From contig CAZWUJ010000003.1 of the NCBI GenBank assembly GCA_964636705.1, positions 124,001 through 188,000 on the forward strand: a stretch of DNA of 64,000 nt. Direction: 5' to 3'. Positions 42,360 to 51,470 of the stretch are shown here, piece after piece. The notes below the pieces were generated by a model. It had not been told where the DNA came from, made no database searches, and saw only the letters and a list, made by a program, of their open reading frames with translations. Numbering within the stretch: position 1 is the stretch's first letter; each line of letters opens with the position of its first letter. This DNA comes from VXRJ01 sp964636705 (lineage in GTDB: Bacteria > Acidobacteriota > Vicinamibacteria > Vicinamibacterales > UBA8438). A program made the position numbers and the translations under genes.

Positions 42360-44018
42360 ATGAAGAAACTGCTCATCGTCATCCTTCTGCTCGGTGGCGC
42401 GTCGGTAGCCTACGGCTACTACTACGGTTTCCGAACCGTCGAGTTCGTGCCGGAAGTGAGCACAACCCGCATCAACACCGGGGACGTGGTCGATACCGTC
42501 GGCGCCACCGGGGCGCTGGAGGCGGTCACGACGGTGCAGGTAGGCAGCCAGGTTTCCGGCATCATCCAGGAGTTGCATGTCGACTTCAACTCCATCGTCC
42601 GCGAGGGCGACGTCATCATGCGGCTCGACCCGTCCCTGTTCGAAACCCAGATAGAGCAGTCGCGAGCCAACCTGCTGCGCGCCGAGGCGGATGTCGAGCG
42701 GTTGCGAGTCGCGGTCGACGACTCGGAAACCCAACTGCGCCGCTCGCGCGAACTTGCCGCCGCCGATCTGATCTCTCCGACCGAGCTTGAAGCAGCCGAA
42801 GTGGCGCTCCGCTCCGCCGAGGCGCAGCTCAAGTCGTCCGAGGCGCAGGTGACCCAGGCCCAGGCCTCACTGAACCAGAGCGAGGTGAACCTGGAGCACA
42901 CCGTCATCCGAGCGCCGATCGACGGCATCGTGACTTCCCGCCTGGTCGATGTCGGGCAGACCGTCGCGGCCAGTTTTCAGGCCCCAGAGCTGTTTGTCAT
43001 TGCCGCCGATCTGACGAAGATGCGGGTCATCGCCGACATCGACGAGTCGGACGTCGGACGCATCCGTCCGAACCAGCGCGTGACGTTCACGGTCGACGCC
43101 TACCCTGGCGAGTTGTTCGAGGGCAGCGTGTCGCAGATCCGCCTCGAGCCGATCCTCACGCAGAACGTCGTGACCTACGCCACGGTCATCGATGCTCCCA
43201 ACCCGGAGTTGAAGCTGAAGCCCGGCATGACGGCGACCGTCACGGTTGAGGTCGCGCGGCGCAACAACGCCCTCCGCGTACCGAACGCCGCGATCCGCTT
43301 CCGGCCCACCCCGGCGATGTTCGCCGCGCTTAATCAGCCCGTCCCGGCCGAATTGCAGGGAGGCCAACCACGCAACGCGATGGCGGGCCCACGGGGGGGG
43401 GCGGGCGAGCCCCCTGCGGCAGCGGACACCGCCGACCCGGGCGGCGAGCCCGCAGGCCCCGGCGCCGCAGTCGGAGGTCCCGGCGGTGGATTCGGAGGCT
43501 TCGGCGGGCAGGGTGGTCCGCCGACCGAGGAACAGCGGCAGCAGATGCGCGAGCGCATCCAGCAGATGTCGCCGGAAGAGCGCGAACAGTTCTTGGCGGA
43601 GAGGCGCGGGCGCGCCGGCGGCCCGGGGGGATTCGGCGGGCCAGGCCGTGGGGGCGGCCGGCCAGCCGCCGCGCGACAGGCGGCTGCCGCCTCGGCCCCG
43701 GATGCTGTTCCGGCCGTCGAGAGAGGTGCAACGACAATCGATGCGCTGTTCGCGCCACTTGAAGTCGTCGAGCGGGACGTGAGCGTCTGGCTCCTGGAAG
43801 ACTCCGGCCGACTTCGCAGTGTTGAGGTCCGCCTCGGCGTCACCGATGGGTCGGCGAGTGAACTGGTGGATGTGCTCGCCGAGGACGTGTCGCTCGCTGA
43901 CGGCGCGCTCCTGGTAACCAACGTAAGCACACCCGAGTCGGGTGCGGGTCCCCCGTCCAGCACCGCCAGCAGCTCCCCGCTCATGCCGCAGTTTCCGTTC
44001 GGTCGCCGAGGACGCTAG
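42360..44018 (+). CDS. MacA-like periplasmic adaptor with large Gly-rich insertion
   Basis: The 552-residue membrane fusion protein has an N-terminal membrane anchor (about 3-22), a lipoyl-like half (VGSQVSGIIQELHVDFNSIVREGDVIMRLDPS), a long coiled coil (about 100-175) and the second lipoyl half. Beta-barrel domains follow (VIADIDESDVGRIRPNQRVTFTVDAYP). At about 332-450 a long Gly/Pro/Ala-rich insertion carries EEQRQQMRERIQQMSPEEREQF, then the chain resumes with SVWLLEDSGRLRSVEVRLGVTDG. The insertion also contains a run of nine G bases. It should link the ABC pump to the outer-membrane channel; the insertion's role is unknown. Confidence 0.88.
   Translation: MKKLLIVILLLGGASVAYGYYYGFRTVEFVPEVSTTRINTGDVVDTVGATGALEAVTTVQVGSQVSGIIQELHVDFNSIVREGDVIMRLDPSLFETQIEQSRANLLRAEADVERLRVAVDDSETQLRRSRELAAADLISPTELEAAEVALRSAEAQLKSSEAQVTQAQASLNQSEVNLEHTVIRAPIDGIVTSRLVDVGQTVAASFQAPELFVIAADLTKMRVIADIDESDVGRIRPNQRVTFTVDAYPGELFEGSVSQIRLEPILTQNVVTYATVIDAPNPELKLKPGMTATVTVEVARRNNALRVPNAAIRFRPTPAMFAALNQPVPAELQGGQPRNAMAGPRGGAGEPPAAADTADPGGEPAGPGAAVGGPGGGFGGFGGQGGPPTEEQRQQMRERIQQMSPEEREQFLAERRGRAGGPGGFGGPGRGGGRPAAARQAAAASAPDAVPAVERGATTIDALFAPLEVVERDVSVWLLEDSGRLRSVEVRLGVTDGSASELVDVLAEDVSLADGALLVTNVSTPESGAGPPSSTASSSPLMPQFPFGRRGR
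43393..43401 (+). repeat. Run of nine G within the adaptor gene
   Basis: A homopolymer of nine G in the Gly-rich insertion. A one-base slip would shift the reading frame before the final domains. It may be a phase-variable site, or simply a by-product of Gly codons in high-GC DNA. Confidence 0.4.
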
Positions 44019-44025
44019 CCAAGCG

Positions 44026-44787
44026 ATGCCAATGATTGCCGTCGAGAACCTGACGAAGACCTATTCGATGGGTGATATCGACGTGCACGCCCTGCGTGGC
44101 GTCACCCTTTCCATCGAGGCGGGCGAGTTCGTCGCGGTCACCGGCCCGTCGGGGTCCGGCAAGTCTACGTTCATGCACATCCTCGGTTGCCTCGACCGGC
44201 CGACCAGCGGTCGCTACCTGCTGGATGGACGGGACGTGTCGCGCCTTTCGCGCGATCAGCTTGCCGAGGTACGCAATCGGAAGATCGGCTTCGTCTTCCA
44301 GGGCTTCAACCTGCTGGCGCGAACGACGGCGCTTGACAACGTCGAGCTGCCCCTGTTGTACGGCGGATCCAAGCTGCGGGGCGCGAAGCGTCGCCAACAG
44401 GCGGAGGCGGTGCTGACGGCGGTCGGTCTCGCCGACCGGATGGACCACCTTCCCAACCAGCTCTCGGGTGGCCAGCAGCAGCGGGTGGCGATCGCCCGCG
44501 CGCTGGTGAACCAGCCTGCGATTCTGCTGGCGGACGAGCCGACCGGCAATCTCGATTCGCACACCAGTATCGAGGTGATGGAGATCTTCCAGCGGCTCAA
44601 TCAGGAAGACGGGATTACGGTACTGTTGATTACCCACGAACCGGATATTGCCGAGTACGGCAAGCGGATCATCCGCTTCCACGATGGCCTGGTGGCGTCC
44701 GACGAGTCGAATGTCCAGGTACGGGCCGCGCGCGAGATGCCCACCGACCCGGAACCTGCCCGCAGTCCCGTGGTTGCCGCGTCGTAG
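44026..44787 (+). CDS. MacB-type ABC transporter ATPase
   Basis: The 253-residue ATPase has Walker A GPSGSGKST (40-48), an LSGGQQQRVAIARAL signature, and Walker B ILLADEPTGNLDS. It belongs to the MacB/LolD type ATPases, whose partner is a four-helix permease, encoded next. In E. coli MacB the two are fused; here they are separate proteins. It starts seven bases after the adaptor gene. Confidence 0.93.
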   Translation: MPMIAVENLTKTYSMGDIDVHALRGVTLSIEAGEFVAVTGPSGSGKSTFMHILGCLDRPTSGRYLLDGRDVSRLSRDQLAEVRNRKIGFVFQGFNLLARTTALDNVELPLLYGGSKLRGAKRRQQAEAVLTAVGLADRMDHLPNQLSGGQQQRVAIARALVNQPAILLADEPTGNLDSHTSIEVMEIFQRLNQEDGITVLLITHEPDIAEYGKRIIRFHDGLVASDESNVQVRAAREMPTDPEPARSPVVAAS

Positions 44788-44801
44788 CGAAGGAGTCACT
44801 G

Positions 44802-46028
44802 ATGTCGATCTTCATGGTGCTGCGTGTTGCGCTCAAGGCGCTCGGCCGGAACAAGATGCGAACCAGCCTGACGATGCTCGGCATGATCATCGGCGTCGCC
44901 GCCGTCATCACGATGGTGGGACTCGGCCGGGGCGCGCAGGATGAGATCGAGCAGCAGATCCGCGCCGCCGGCACGAACATGATCAACATCCGGGCCGGCA
45001 ACTTCCGCCGTGGCGGAGTCAGCATGGGGATGGGCCAGTCGCCCCGCTTGAAGGCGGATGATGTCGACGCCATCCGTGAACAGGTCCCCGACGCCGTCTA
45101 CCTGGCGGCGGGCGTCCGAACCCGAGACCAGATAGTCGCCGAGGGCCAGAACTGGAACACCAACATTCAGGGCACGGACGTCGAGTTCCCGCAGATCCGG
45201 TTCTGGGGGATCGAGTACGGGGACTTCTTCACGGAGACCCACGTTCAGAGCGCCGCCAAGGTTGCGGTTCTCGGCTCCGTCGTGCGTGACAACCTGTTCG
45301 GCGAAGGGGTCGATCCCGTCGGCTCCCGGGTCCGAATCCGCAACCAGTCCTTCCAGATAATTGGCGTGATGGAAGCGAAGGGATCGGGTCAGTTCGGCGA
45401 GGATCAGGACGACGCGGTCTTCGTGCCGTACACGACCGTCAACCGGAAGCTGCGAGGACGTGACGGGACCAACATTTCGGAGATCGTCATTTCGGCGTCG
45501 GACGCCGACCGGATCAACGAGATCGCGGACGAGATCTCCGCCGTGCTGCGCGTGGAGCATGAACTGCAGCCGGGCCAGGACGACGACTTCTTGGTCCGGA
45601 CGCAGGAAGACATGACGAGCATGAGGACGCAGACCACACAGACCATGACGGGCCTGCTGGCAAGCATCGCCGGTGTTTCGCTGATCGTCGGCGGTATCGG
45701 CATCATGAACATCATGCTGGTCTCGGTCACCGAACGGACCCGCGAAATCGGGCTCCGGATGGCGGTGGGCGCCAAGGGACGCGACGTCCTGCTGCAGTTC
45801 CTGGTCGAGGCGATTGTCCTGAGCCTGGCGGGTGGCCTCGTCGGCGTGGGACTTGGATTCGGCCTCTCCGAAGGCCTGACCCAGTTCCTCGCCTGGCCTA
45901 CCGAGATTCCACCCGATGCCGTGATGATCGCGGTCGGCTTCGCTGCGGGAACGGGGATCTTCTTCGGCTTCTACCCCGCGCGGAAGGCGGCCCAGCTCGA
46001 CCCGATCGAGTCGCTCCGGTTCGAGTAG
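44802..46028 (+). CDS. MacB-type ABC transporter permease
   Basis: The 408-residue permease has one N-terminal helix (about 20-42, TMLGMIIGVAAVITMVGLG), a large periplasmic MacB_PCD domain (about 45-245), and a C-terminal FtsX-type domain with three helices (about 285-400) including GGIGIMNIMLVSVTERTREIGLRMAVGAK. It drives export of peptides, lipids or macrolides through the adaptor and TolC-like channel by mechanotransmission. AAGGAG lies six bases before ATG. The cargo is unknown. Confidence 0.93.
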   Translation: MSIFMVLRVALKALGRNKMRTSLTMLGMIIGVAAVITMVGLGRGAQDEIEQQIRAAGTNMINIRAGNFRRGGVSMGMGQSPRLKADDVDAIREQVPDAVYLAAGVRTRDQIVAEGQNWNTNIQGTDVEFPQIRFWGIEYGDFFTETHVQSAAKVAVLGSVVRDNLFGEGVDPVGSRVRIRNQSFQIIGVMEAKGSGQFGEDQDDAVFVPYTTVNRKLRGRDGTNISEIVISASDADRINEIADEISAVLRVEHELQPGQDDDFLVRTQEDMTSMRTQTTQTMTGLLASIAGVSLIVGGIGIMNIMLVSVTERTREIGLRMAVGAKGRDVLLQFLVEAIVLSLAGGLVGVGLGFGLSEGLTQFLAWPTEIPPDAVMIAVGFAAGTGIFFGFYPARKAAQLDPIESLRFE

Positions 46029-46097
46029 CGCCGGCATCGAAGCTCCCAAGCGACCCTGAATACGACCAAAGGAACATCCGAAGGAGGGCCGGCACCC

Positions 46098-46490
46098 ATG
46101 CGCTTCCTCGACCCCTGGGCCAACTGCATTCTCGCCACGCTCCGCATCGTTGCGGGGTACGGCTTCATGCTCCACGGCCTGCAGAAGCTCTTCGGCATCC
46201 TGGGAGGCACGCAACAGGAGATCCTGTCGTTGCTCGGCACGGCCGGAGTCATCGAACTGGCGGGAGGAACACTCATCGCCCTCGGCCTGTTCACCCGCCC
46301 GGTGGCGTTCGTCTGCAGCGGAGAGATGGCTGCCGCCTACTTCCTCGGTCACGTGTCGCGTTCCGGGGCGTTCCTGTTCCCGGTGGTGAACGACGGCGAG
46401 CGGGCGGTGTTGTACTGCTTCCTGTTCCTCTATATCGCCTCGCGCGGCCCGGGCGAGTGGAGCGTCGACGGGCTGCTCGGCAAGGGTTGA
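46098..46490 (+). CDS. DoxX family membrane protein
   Basis: The 130-residue protein has four hydrophobic segments and the DoxX pattern (LRIVAGYGFMLHGLQKLFG, GVIELAGGTLIALGLFTRP). Some DoxX proteins form part of membrane oxidoreductase complexes; a precise role cannot be given. AAGGAGGG lies upstream. It is the last plus-strand gene of the block, after a 69-bp gap from the permease. Its last 61 bases overlap the end of folK on the other strand. Confidence 0.83.
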   Translation: MRFLDPWANCILATLRIVAGYGFMLHGLQKLFGILGGTQQEILSLLGTAGVIELAGGTLIALGLFTRPVAFVCSGEMAAAYFLGHVSRSGAFLFPVVNDGERAVLYCFLFLYIASRGPGEWSVDGLLGKG

Positions 46491-46993
46491 TCCGTCCCAC
46501 CCAGTGCGGCCAGCAACTCTCGCACGGTTCGGCCGCTCACTGGATCGGCGAGATCCGGGGCCACGGCGGCGAGCGGTTCCAGTACGAACCGCCGCTCCCG
46601 GAACCGTGGGTGCGGCAGCACGAGATCCGGTGTGCGCATGGTGAGGTCGCCCATGAGGATCAGGTCGAGATCGAGCGTCCGGGGCGCGTGCGCGTGAGGT
46701 CGCGCCCGGCCGCGGGCCCGTTCAATCGCCTGCAATTCGCCCAGCAACGCAACCGGGTCGATACTGCTCGCGCCGACCACGACGCCGTTCAGGTAATCGG
46801 GCTGCGGACCGGCGGCGGGACTTCCGATAAAGGCGGAATTGATGTACGGGGAGATTCGCGGGCGGGCCAAGAGAACCTTGAGGCGGCTGACAGCGTACGC
46901 GAGATGGGCGCGACGGTCGCCCAGGTTGCTGCCGAGGGCAACGACGGTCAGGCGCGTTGCCGTTCCTTGCAGGTGATGCAGACCCGCGTCCAT
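46430..46993 (-). CDS. folK: 2-amino-4-hydroxy-6-hydroxymethyldihydropteridine pyrophosphokinase
   Basis: The 187-residue protein has ALGSNLGDR near the start and the HPPK signature PRTLDLDLILMGD, then LPHPRFRERRFVLEPL. The enzyme activates 6-hydroxymethyldihydropterin for folate synthesis. The first 15 residues lie inside the DksA-like gene's end (46-base overlap), so the true start may be a little downstream. The C-terminal tail overlaps doxX. Confidence 0.92.
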   Translation of the reverse strand: MDAGLHHLQGTATRLTVVALGSNLGDRRAHLAYAVSRLKVLLARPRISPYINSAFIGSPAAGPQPDYLNGVVVGASSIDPVALLGELQAIERARGRARPHAHAPRTLDLDLILMGDLTMRTPDLVLPHPRFRERRFVLEPLAAVAPDLADPVSGRTVRELLAALGGTDQPLPSSPSTLHSPGPREAI

Positions 46994-47292
46994 GGAATCG
47001 CGTTCAGGCGGGCAGGGGCGATGGGCTCACCGCAATCCCGGCAGATGCCGTAACTGCCCTCGTCCATGCGCCACAACGCTTCTTCGATCGCGTTGAGGAT
47101 CTTGGCGTCGGTCTGCTTCAGCTTAAGCTGAATGTGCACCTCGTTGTTGCCGTTGGCCTGATCGGCCATGTCGCCCTGGCGGGTATTGTTCTCCATCGGC
47201 GTGGTGAGCGTGTGCCCTCCCCGCTCGTTCAGAATCTCCCCCCGCTTCCGCAACAACGCGTCCCGATATGTCTCGTAGGCGGCCTGCTCCAT
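46948..47292 (-). CDS. DksA/TraR-family zinc-finger protein
   Basis: The 114-residue protein has a coiled-coil N-terminus with DMADQA (41-46), matching the DxxDxA tip motif of DksA that enters the RNA polymerase secondary channel. The zinc finger is C84xxC87, 17 residues, C105xxC108. From family knowledge it modulates transcription initiation, often with ppGpp. The start at 47292 was chosen because GGAGGG lies six bases upstream; an in-frame ATG at 47331 lacks one. It is followed by folK with an overlap. Confidence 0.9.
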   Translation of the reverse strand: MEQAAYETYRDALLRKRGEILNERGGHTLTTPMENNTRQGDMADQANGNNEVHIQLKLKQTDAKILNAIEEALWRMDEGSYGICRDCGEPIAPARLNAIPWTRVCITCKERQRA

Positions 47293-47361
47293 GGCCAGCC
47301 CTCCTTGCGGGCCGTTTCGGCGCCCGCTCATCTGGTCAATGTATCACGCCGCCGCCGTGCG

Positions 47362-49932
47362 CTACTCGGCGCGCAGCGTCAGCAGCGGCTTCTGTCTCAA
47401 CACGCCCGCGCTCGCGGCCACTCCCACCACCAGAACCGCTGCCGCCGTCAGCATCATGCCGATGAGATTGATCCCCGGCGCTGGCGTCCAGGGCACCTCG
47501 AGGACCTGCCGGGTGAGCACCCACGTCAGGCCGATGGCGCCGGCTGACCCAATCACCCCGGCCAGGAGGCCGAGCACACCGTACTCCAGTACGTACATCG
47601 ACGTCAGCGCTCGCGTGTTGGCTCCGAGGGTCCGGAAGACGGCGGCGTCGTACAGTCGCTGGAACCGCGTCATCGCTACCGATCCGATCAGAATCAACAC
47701 TCCGGCAAAGAGTGCTATGGCCCCTACCGCTGTGACCGCGAGCGTGACGTAGTCCAGCACGCGCCGGAAGGTCCGGAGGATCTCCAGTCCGTCGATCACC
47801 GACACGTTCGGGAACTGATTGGCGAGCTCCCGCTGCATGGCGCCGCGGGCCTCCGTTCCCGCCGGACCCCGCAGAAACGCAATATAGGAGTGCGGTGCGT
47901 CGTCGAACGCGCCGGGCTGGAAGACGAAGATGAAACCACCGCTCCTCGAGTCGTCCCAGTCGACCTCGCGGACGCTGGTGACCCGCGCTTCGACAGGCCG
48001 GCCGAGCAGGTCGAAACGGATCGTGTCGCCCAACTGAACGCCGCGCTCGATCACGCTGTCCTCGACCGAGACTTCCAGCAATCCGTCGCGATCCCCGGAC
48101 GGCGTCGCGTCCCAGAATCTCCCCGCCACGACACGCTCGTTCTCGGCCATCCGGGCCCGGTAGGTGACGGTGTACTCACGGCCAAGCCCGGCGCGGCGGA
48201 TAGCCCGGCGTCCCTCGATGCGGGTCTGCGGTCCACTGACGCCGGTGACGCGGGCGCGCAGGACGGGAAGCAGCTCCGGCGCCGAATCCATGCCGTCCGG
48301 GCCGAGCGGAGTCGCCTCGAGCAACCGTGCGACACCCGGCGCCTGATCCTGCTGAATGTCAATCAGGAACATGTCCGGCATGTCGTCCCGCAACTCCAGC
48401 GAGAAGGCGGTCAGCAGGTTCTCCTGCACGGCATGGACGCCGATGATGAAGAAGCTCCCGAGACCGACCGCGAGGAGCACGACGCGGGTCTGGTTCCCCG
48501 GCCGCCGGAGGCTGCGCGCCGCGTGCCGCAGGGGGAACCACTGAGAGGTCTCCAGTGGGCGTACAGCGCGAATCAGGCCCCGGCCGACCAGATGCAGGAG
48601 CACCGCCACAACGATGAATCCGCCCGCCACCCACGCCCCCACCTCGAGCGACGCCGCCTGCCACGCGGCCGCCAGAACGAGGCCCGAGACGGCGACGGCT
48701 ATGGCGGCCAATCGAAGGGGATCGCGACGCGGCGCGCTCGGCACGTCCCCCGGCCGCAGCAGGAGCAGCGGCTTCGCGTGTCGTGTCTCCAGCAACGGCA
48801 CGAGCGCAAAGAGCATGGCCACGATGACGCCGACGGCAACGCCCTGCACGACGGCCGACAAGGTCAGTCCGGGCGCAATGTTGCCGGATCCCGCGATTGC
48901 GGCGGCCTGTTCGGTCAGTGAATCCGGAAGCGACCAGATCGCGCCCTGTGCGACCGCGACACCAAGCAGCGCCCCGCCCAGGCCGAGAACCGCTACCTGA
49001 ACGACGTACACAGCCAGAACACGACCGTGTGTGGCACCGAGACACTTCAGGATGGCCGCGCTCCGGAGGCGCTGCTGGACGAAGACCCGCGTCACGCTCC
49101 ATACCCCAATGCCACCGAGGATGACGACAACGAAACCGATCAGGCTGAGGTAGTTCTCCGCGCGGCCGAAGTTCCGCTCGATCCGTTCCTCCGTGCGCCG
49201 GTACGACCCGATCCGAACGAACGCCTCCTGCAGATCCTCGCGCAAGGCATCGACCAGCGGGTTGATCGCCGGCTCCGGGACCCGCATCAGGATCTGCCGC
49301 TCCGCCCGGCTGGCGAGACCGACCAGGCCGGTCGCCTCCAGCTCCGCGAGATCAACCAGCACGCGCGGACCAAAGCTGAATCCCCCCAACTGGCGGCCCG
49401 GCTCGCTGATAATGGCGTCACGGATCGTGAACGCCCTGTCGCCAATGACGATCTCGTCGCCCACCTCGATGTCCAGTTGCGGCAGTAGTTCCCGCCCCAC
49501 GAGCACGCCGTTGTCCCGGATCAACGCGGGCGAATACTCGGCGCCGCTCTCCAGTACGAACTGCCCGTAGAAGGGGAACGCCGCCTCGACTCCCCGCAAC
49601 TCGACCACCTTGGTCTGCGGCCCTTGTCCTTCCGGCAGGCGCGCCACGGTAATCGTGTCAATCGTCTCCGTCCTCGCCAGTCCGGGGATGGCGCCGGTCC
49701 GCGCGTCGATGCGGGCAAGCACATCTTCGGTCCAGGGCTGCTCCGACTCGACGTAGACATCGCCCCCGGTCAGGCTCCGTGCCTCGCCGGCAAGCGCCGT
49801 CCGGACGTTCTGCACCAAGGAGCGGAGCGCCACGATCCCGCCGACACCGATCGCGACGCAGAGAAAGAAGAAGATGAGCCGGCGCCAGGACGCGCGCAAC
49901 TCGCGGACCGCCATGCGCAGGATGAAACTCAT
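47362..49932 (-). CDS. ABC transporter permease, YbbP-like (FtsX type)
   Basis: The 856-residue membrane protein has two FtsX-type domains, each with about four helices (about 260-400 and 720-850), and a middle set of hydrophobic helices. The first periplasmic domain lies between helix 1 (about 18-38) and 260. This is the YbbP/lipoprotein-release-like arrangement. It pairs with the ATPase encoded 18 bp upstream and with a GDSL-type lipase, as E. coli tesA-ybbA-ybbP do. The transported substance is unknown; lipids or lipoproteins are likely. Confidence 0.88.
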   Translation of the reverse strand: MSFILRMAVRELRASWRRLIFFFLCVAIGVGGIVALRSLVQNVRTALAGEARSLTGGDVYVESEQPWTEDVLARIDARTGAIPGLARTETIDTITVARLPEGQGPQTKVVELRGVEAAFPFYGQFVLESGAEYSPALIRDNGVLVGRELLPQLDIEVGDEIVIGDRAFTIRDAIISEPGRQLGGFSFGPRVLVDLAELEATGLVGLASRAERQILMRVPEPAINPLVDALREDLQEAFVRIGSYRRTEERIERNFGRAENYLSLIGFVVVILGGIGVWSVTRVFVQQRLRSAAILKCLGATHGRVLAVYVVQVAVLGLGGALLGVAVAQGAIWSLPDSLTEQAAAIAGSGNIAPGLTLSAVVQGVAVGVIVAMLFALVPLLETRHAKPLLLLRPGDVPSAPRRDPLRLAAIAVAVSGLVLAAAWQAASLEVGAWVAGGFIVVAVLLHLVGRGLIRAVRPLETSQWFPLRHAARSLRRPGNQTRVVLLAVGLGSFFIIGVHAVQENLLTAFSLELRDDMPDMFLIDIQQDQAPGVARLLEATPLGPDGMDSAPELLPVLRARVTGVSGPQTRIEGRRAIRRAGLGREYTVTYRARMAENERVVAGRFWDATPSGDRDGLLEVSVEDSVIERGVQLGDTIRFDLLGRPVEARVTSVREVDWDDSRSGGFIFVFQPGAFDDAPHSYIAFLRGPAGTEARGAMQRELANQFPNVSVIDGLEILRTFRRVLDYVTLAVTAVGAIALFAGVLILIGSVAMTRFQRLYDAAVFRTLGANTRALTSMYVLEYGVLGLLAGVIGSAGAIGLTWVLTRQVLEVPWTPAPGINLIGMMLTAAAVLVVGVAASAGVLRQKPLLTLRAE

Positions 49933-49950
49933 GGTTGAGAGTACCGATCC

Positions 49951-50667
49951 CTAACCGCCCGCGGCGGCGGCGGGCGCCGAATCCAATGCGGGGTCGCGCA
50001 CGACCGTGCGGCCATCCAGCATCGCCAGCGTGACGTCGGTGCGGGCCGCCAGATCCCGATCGTGGGTTACCAGGACGATTGTCGTCCCGCGAGAACGATT
50101 CACCTCGATCAACAGGTCGATGACGTGCCGGCCGTTCGTGCTGTCGAGGTTCCCGGTCGGCTCGTCCGCCAGGAGGATCGGTGGATCGTTGGCCAGGGCT
50201 CGCGCGATGGCGACCCGCTGCTGCTCGCCACCGGAGAGCTGCGACGGGTAGTGGTGCCCGCGGTCGGTCAAGCCGACCTCCTCCAGCAGTGCGCGTCCCT
50301 TGCCGAATGGGTTGGCCACACCCGCGATCTCGAGGGGCACAATGATGTTCTCGAGCGCGCTGAGCGACGGCAGAAGGTGAAAGAACTGAAAGACGAAACC
50401 GATCCGCTCACCGCGGAACCGCGCGAGGCGATCCTCGTCGAGGGACGTGATCGTTGTCCCGTCGATCACGATCTCGCCGGTCGAGGGCATGTCAAGACCA
50501 GCGATGAGACCGAGCAGCGTCGACTTGCCGCTTCCCGAGGGGCCGACAACCGAGAGCAACTGCCCCACCGGCACGGCGAGGTCGAGCGGATGCAGGATGG
50601 TCAGCGGCTTGCCGCCACTCTGGACGGTCTTGGAAACGCCGCGCAGCTCGATCATCGGCGCGCTCAT
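49951..50667 (-). CDS. ABC transporter ATPase, YbbA-like
   Basis: The 238-residue protein has Walker A GPSGSGKST (42-50), the LSGGEQQRVAIARAL signature and Walker B ILLADEPTGNLDS. It belongs to the same LolD/MacB-type clade as the ATPase at 44 kb but serves the YbbP-like permease. ATGA overlaps the stop of the upstream GDSL lipase gene. The C-terminus ends in an Ala-rich tail. Confidence 0.92.
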   Translation of the reverse strand: MSAPMIELRGVSKTVQSGGKPLTILHPLDLAVPVGQLLSVVGPSGSGKSTLLGLIAGLDMPSTGEIVIDGTTITSLDEDRLARFRGERIGFVFQFFHLLPSLSALENIIVPLEIAGVANPFGKGRALLEEVGLTDRGHHYPSQLSGGEQQRVAIARALANDPPILLADEPTGNLDSTNGRHVIDLLIEVNRSRGTTIVLVTHDRDLAARTDVTLAMLDGRTVVRDPALDSAPAAAAGG

Positions 50668-51401
50668 TGCGCGGCCCCGATCGATGCTGCCGGCTCCGCC
50701 GCGATCTCCGCCAGTAGCGGCTCCAGCGTCGACCAGAGATGAGCAGCCATCCGCTCCGCTCCGGCAGCGTTCGGATGAATGCCGTCGCGCTGGTTCAGGT
50801 CGGGATCGCCTGCGACTCCTTCCAGCAGGAACGGAATCAGCACGACCTCGCGCGTCTCCGCCAAGGTTCGAAACACCTCCCGGAATTCAGACGTGTAGAT
50901 GGCGCCGAAGTTCGGCGGCGCTTCCATCCCGGCCAGCACAACCTCGATATCGCGTTCCCGTGCGCGGTCGATTATGGTGGCGAGATTGTCATGCATCTGC
51001 TCGACCGGCAGCCCGCGCAGCCCGTCGTTCCCGCCGAGGGCCACCACCAGCATGCGGACATCACCGTCGACTGCCCAGTCGAGCCTTCTCAGGCCACCCG
51101 CCGTCGTATCGCCAGACACCCCGCGCGGCGCAATCTCAATCGGCCAGCCTGCAGCGTCGACCCGTGCCTGCAGGCGCGCGGGAAACGCCTCGTTCTCCGG
51201 CAGACCGAGGCCCGCAGTCAGCGAATCACCGAGGATCACCACGCGGGCGAGCAGGCCGGCGCCAGGTGGCGGGTCGGGTCGCAGCCCGCCTTCCGTGGCG
51301 TCCGGAACGGCCCGGAGCGCCGACGAAACCACGTTCTCCGGCGGGGCGGACCCGCACGCGGCCATTCCCGCCACGAACAACACCATCGGGGCAAACCGCA
51401 T
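50664..51401 (-). CDS. SGNH/GDSL-type lipase, TesA-like lipoprotein
   Basis: The 245-residue protein has a probable lipoprotein signal (Cys16 in GMAAC). SGNH blocks are clear: GDSLTAGLGL (block I), GVSGDTT (block II), ALGGNDGLRG (block III) and DGIHPN (block V). Relatives are arylesterase and acyl-CoA thioesterase I/lysophospholipase L1. It is the first gene of the tesA-ybbA-ybbP-like set, with GDSL hydrolase, ATPase and permease order as in E. coli. The start at 51401 was taken at the lipoprotein signal. Confidence 0.88.
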   Translation of the reverse strand: MRFAPMVLFVAGMAACGSAPPENVVSSALRAVPDATEGGLRPDPPPGAGLLARVVILGDSLTAGLGLPENEAFPARLQARVDAAGWPIEIAPRGVSGDTTAGGLRRLDWAVDGDVRMLVVALGGNDGLRGLPVEQMHDNLATIIDRARERDIEVVLAGMEAPPNFGAIYTSEFREVFRTLAETREVVLIPFLLEGVAGDPDLNQRDGIHPNAAGAERMAAHLWSTLEPLLAEIAAEPAASIGAAQ

Positions 51402-51470
51402 CTCCGCATTGTACCTTTCCGTGAGGCAACGCACTCCGAAGACCCGATTTCAGGTAGCATTGACCGCCCG

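Noticed and set aside
44796..46352. Minus-strand open frame of 518 codons opposite the MacB permease and doxX
   Set aside because: It is antisense to intact conserved genes with acidic/Arg low-complexity content.
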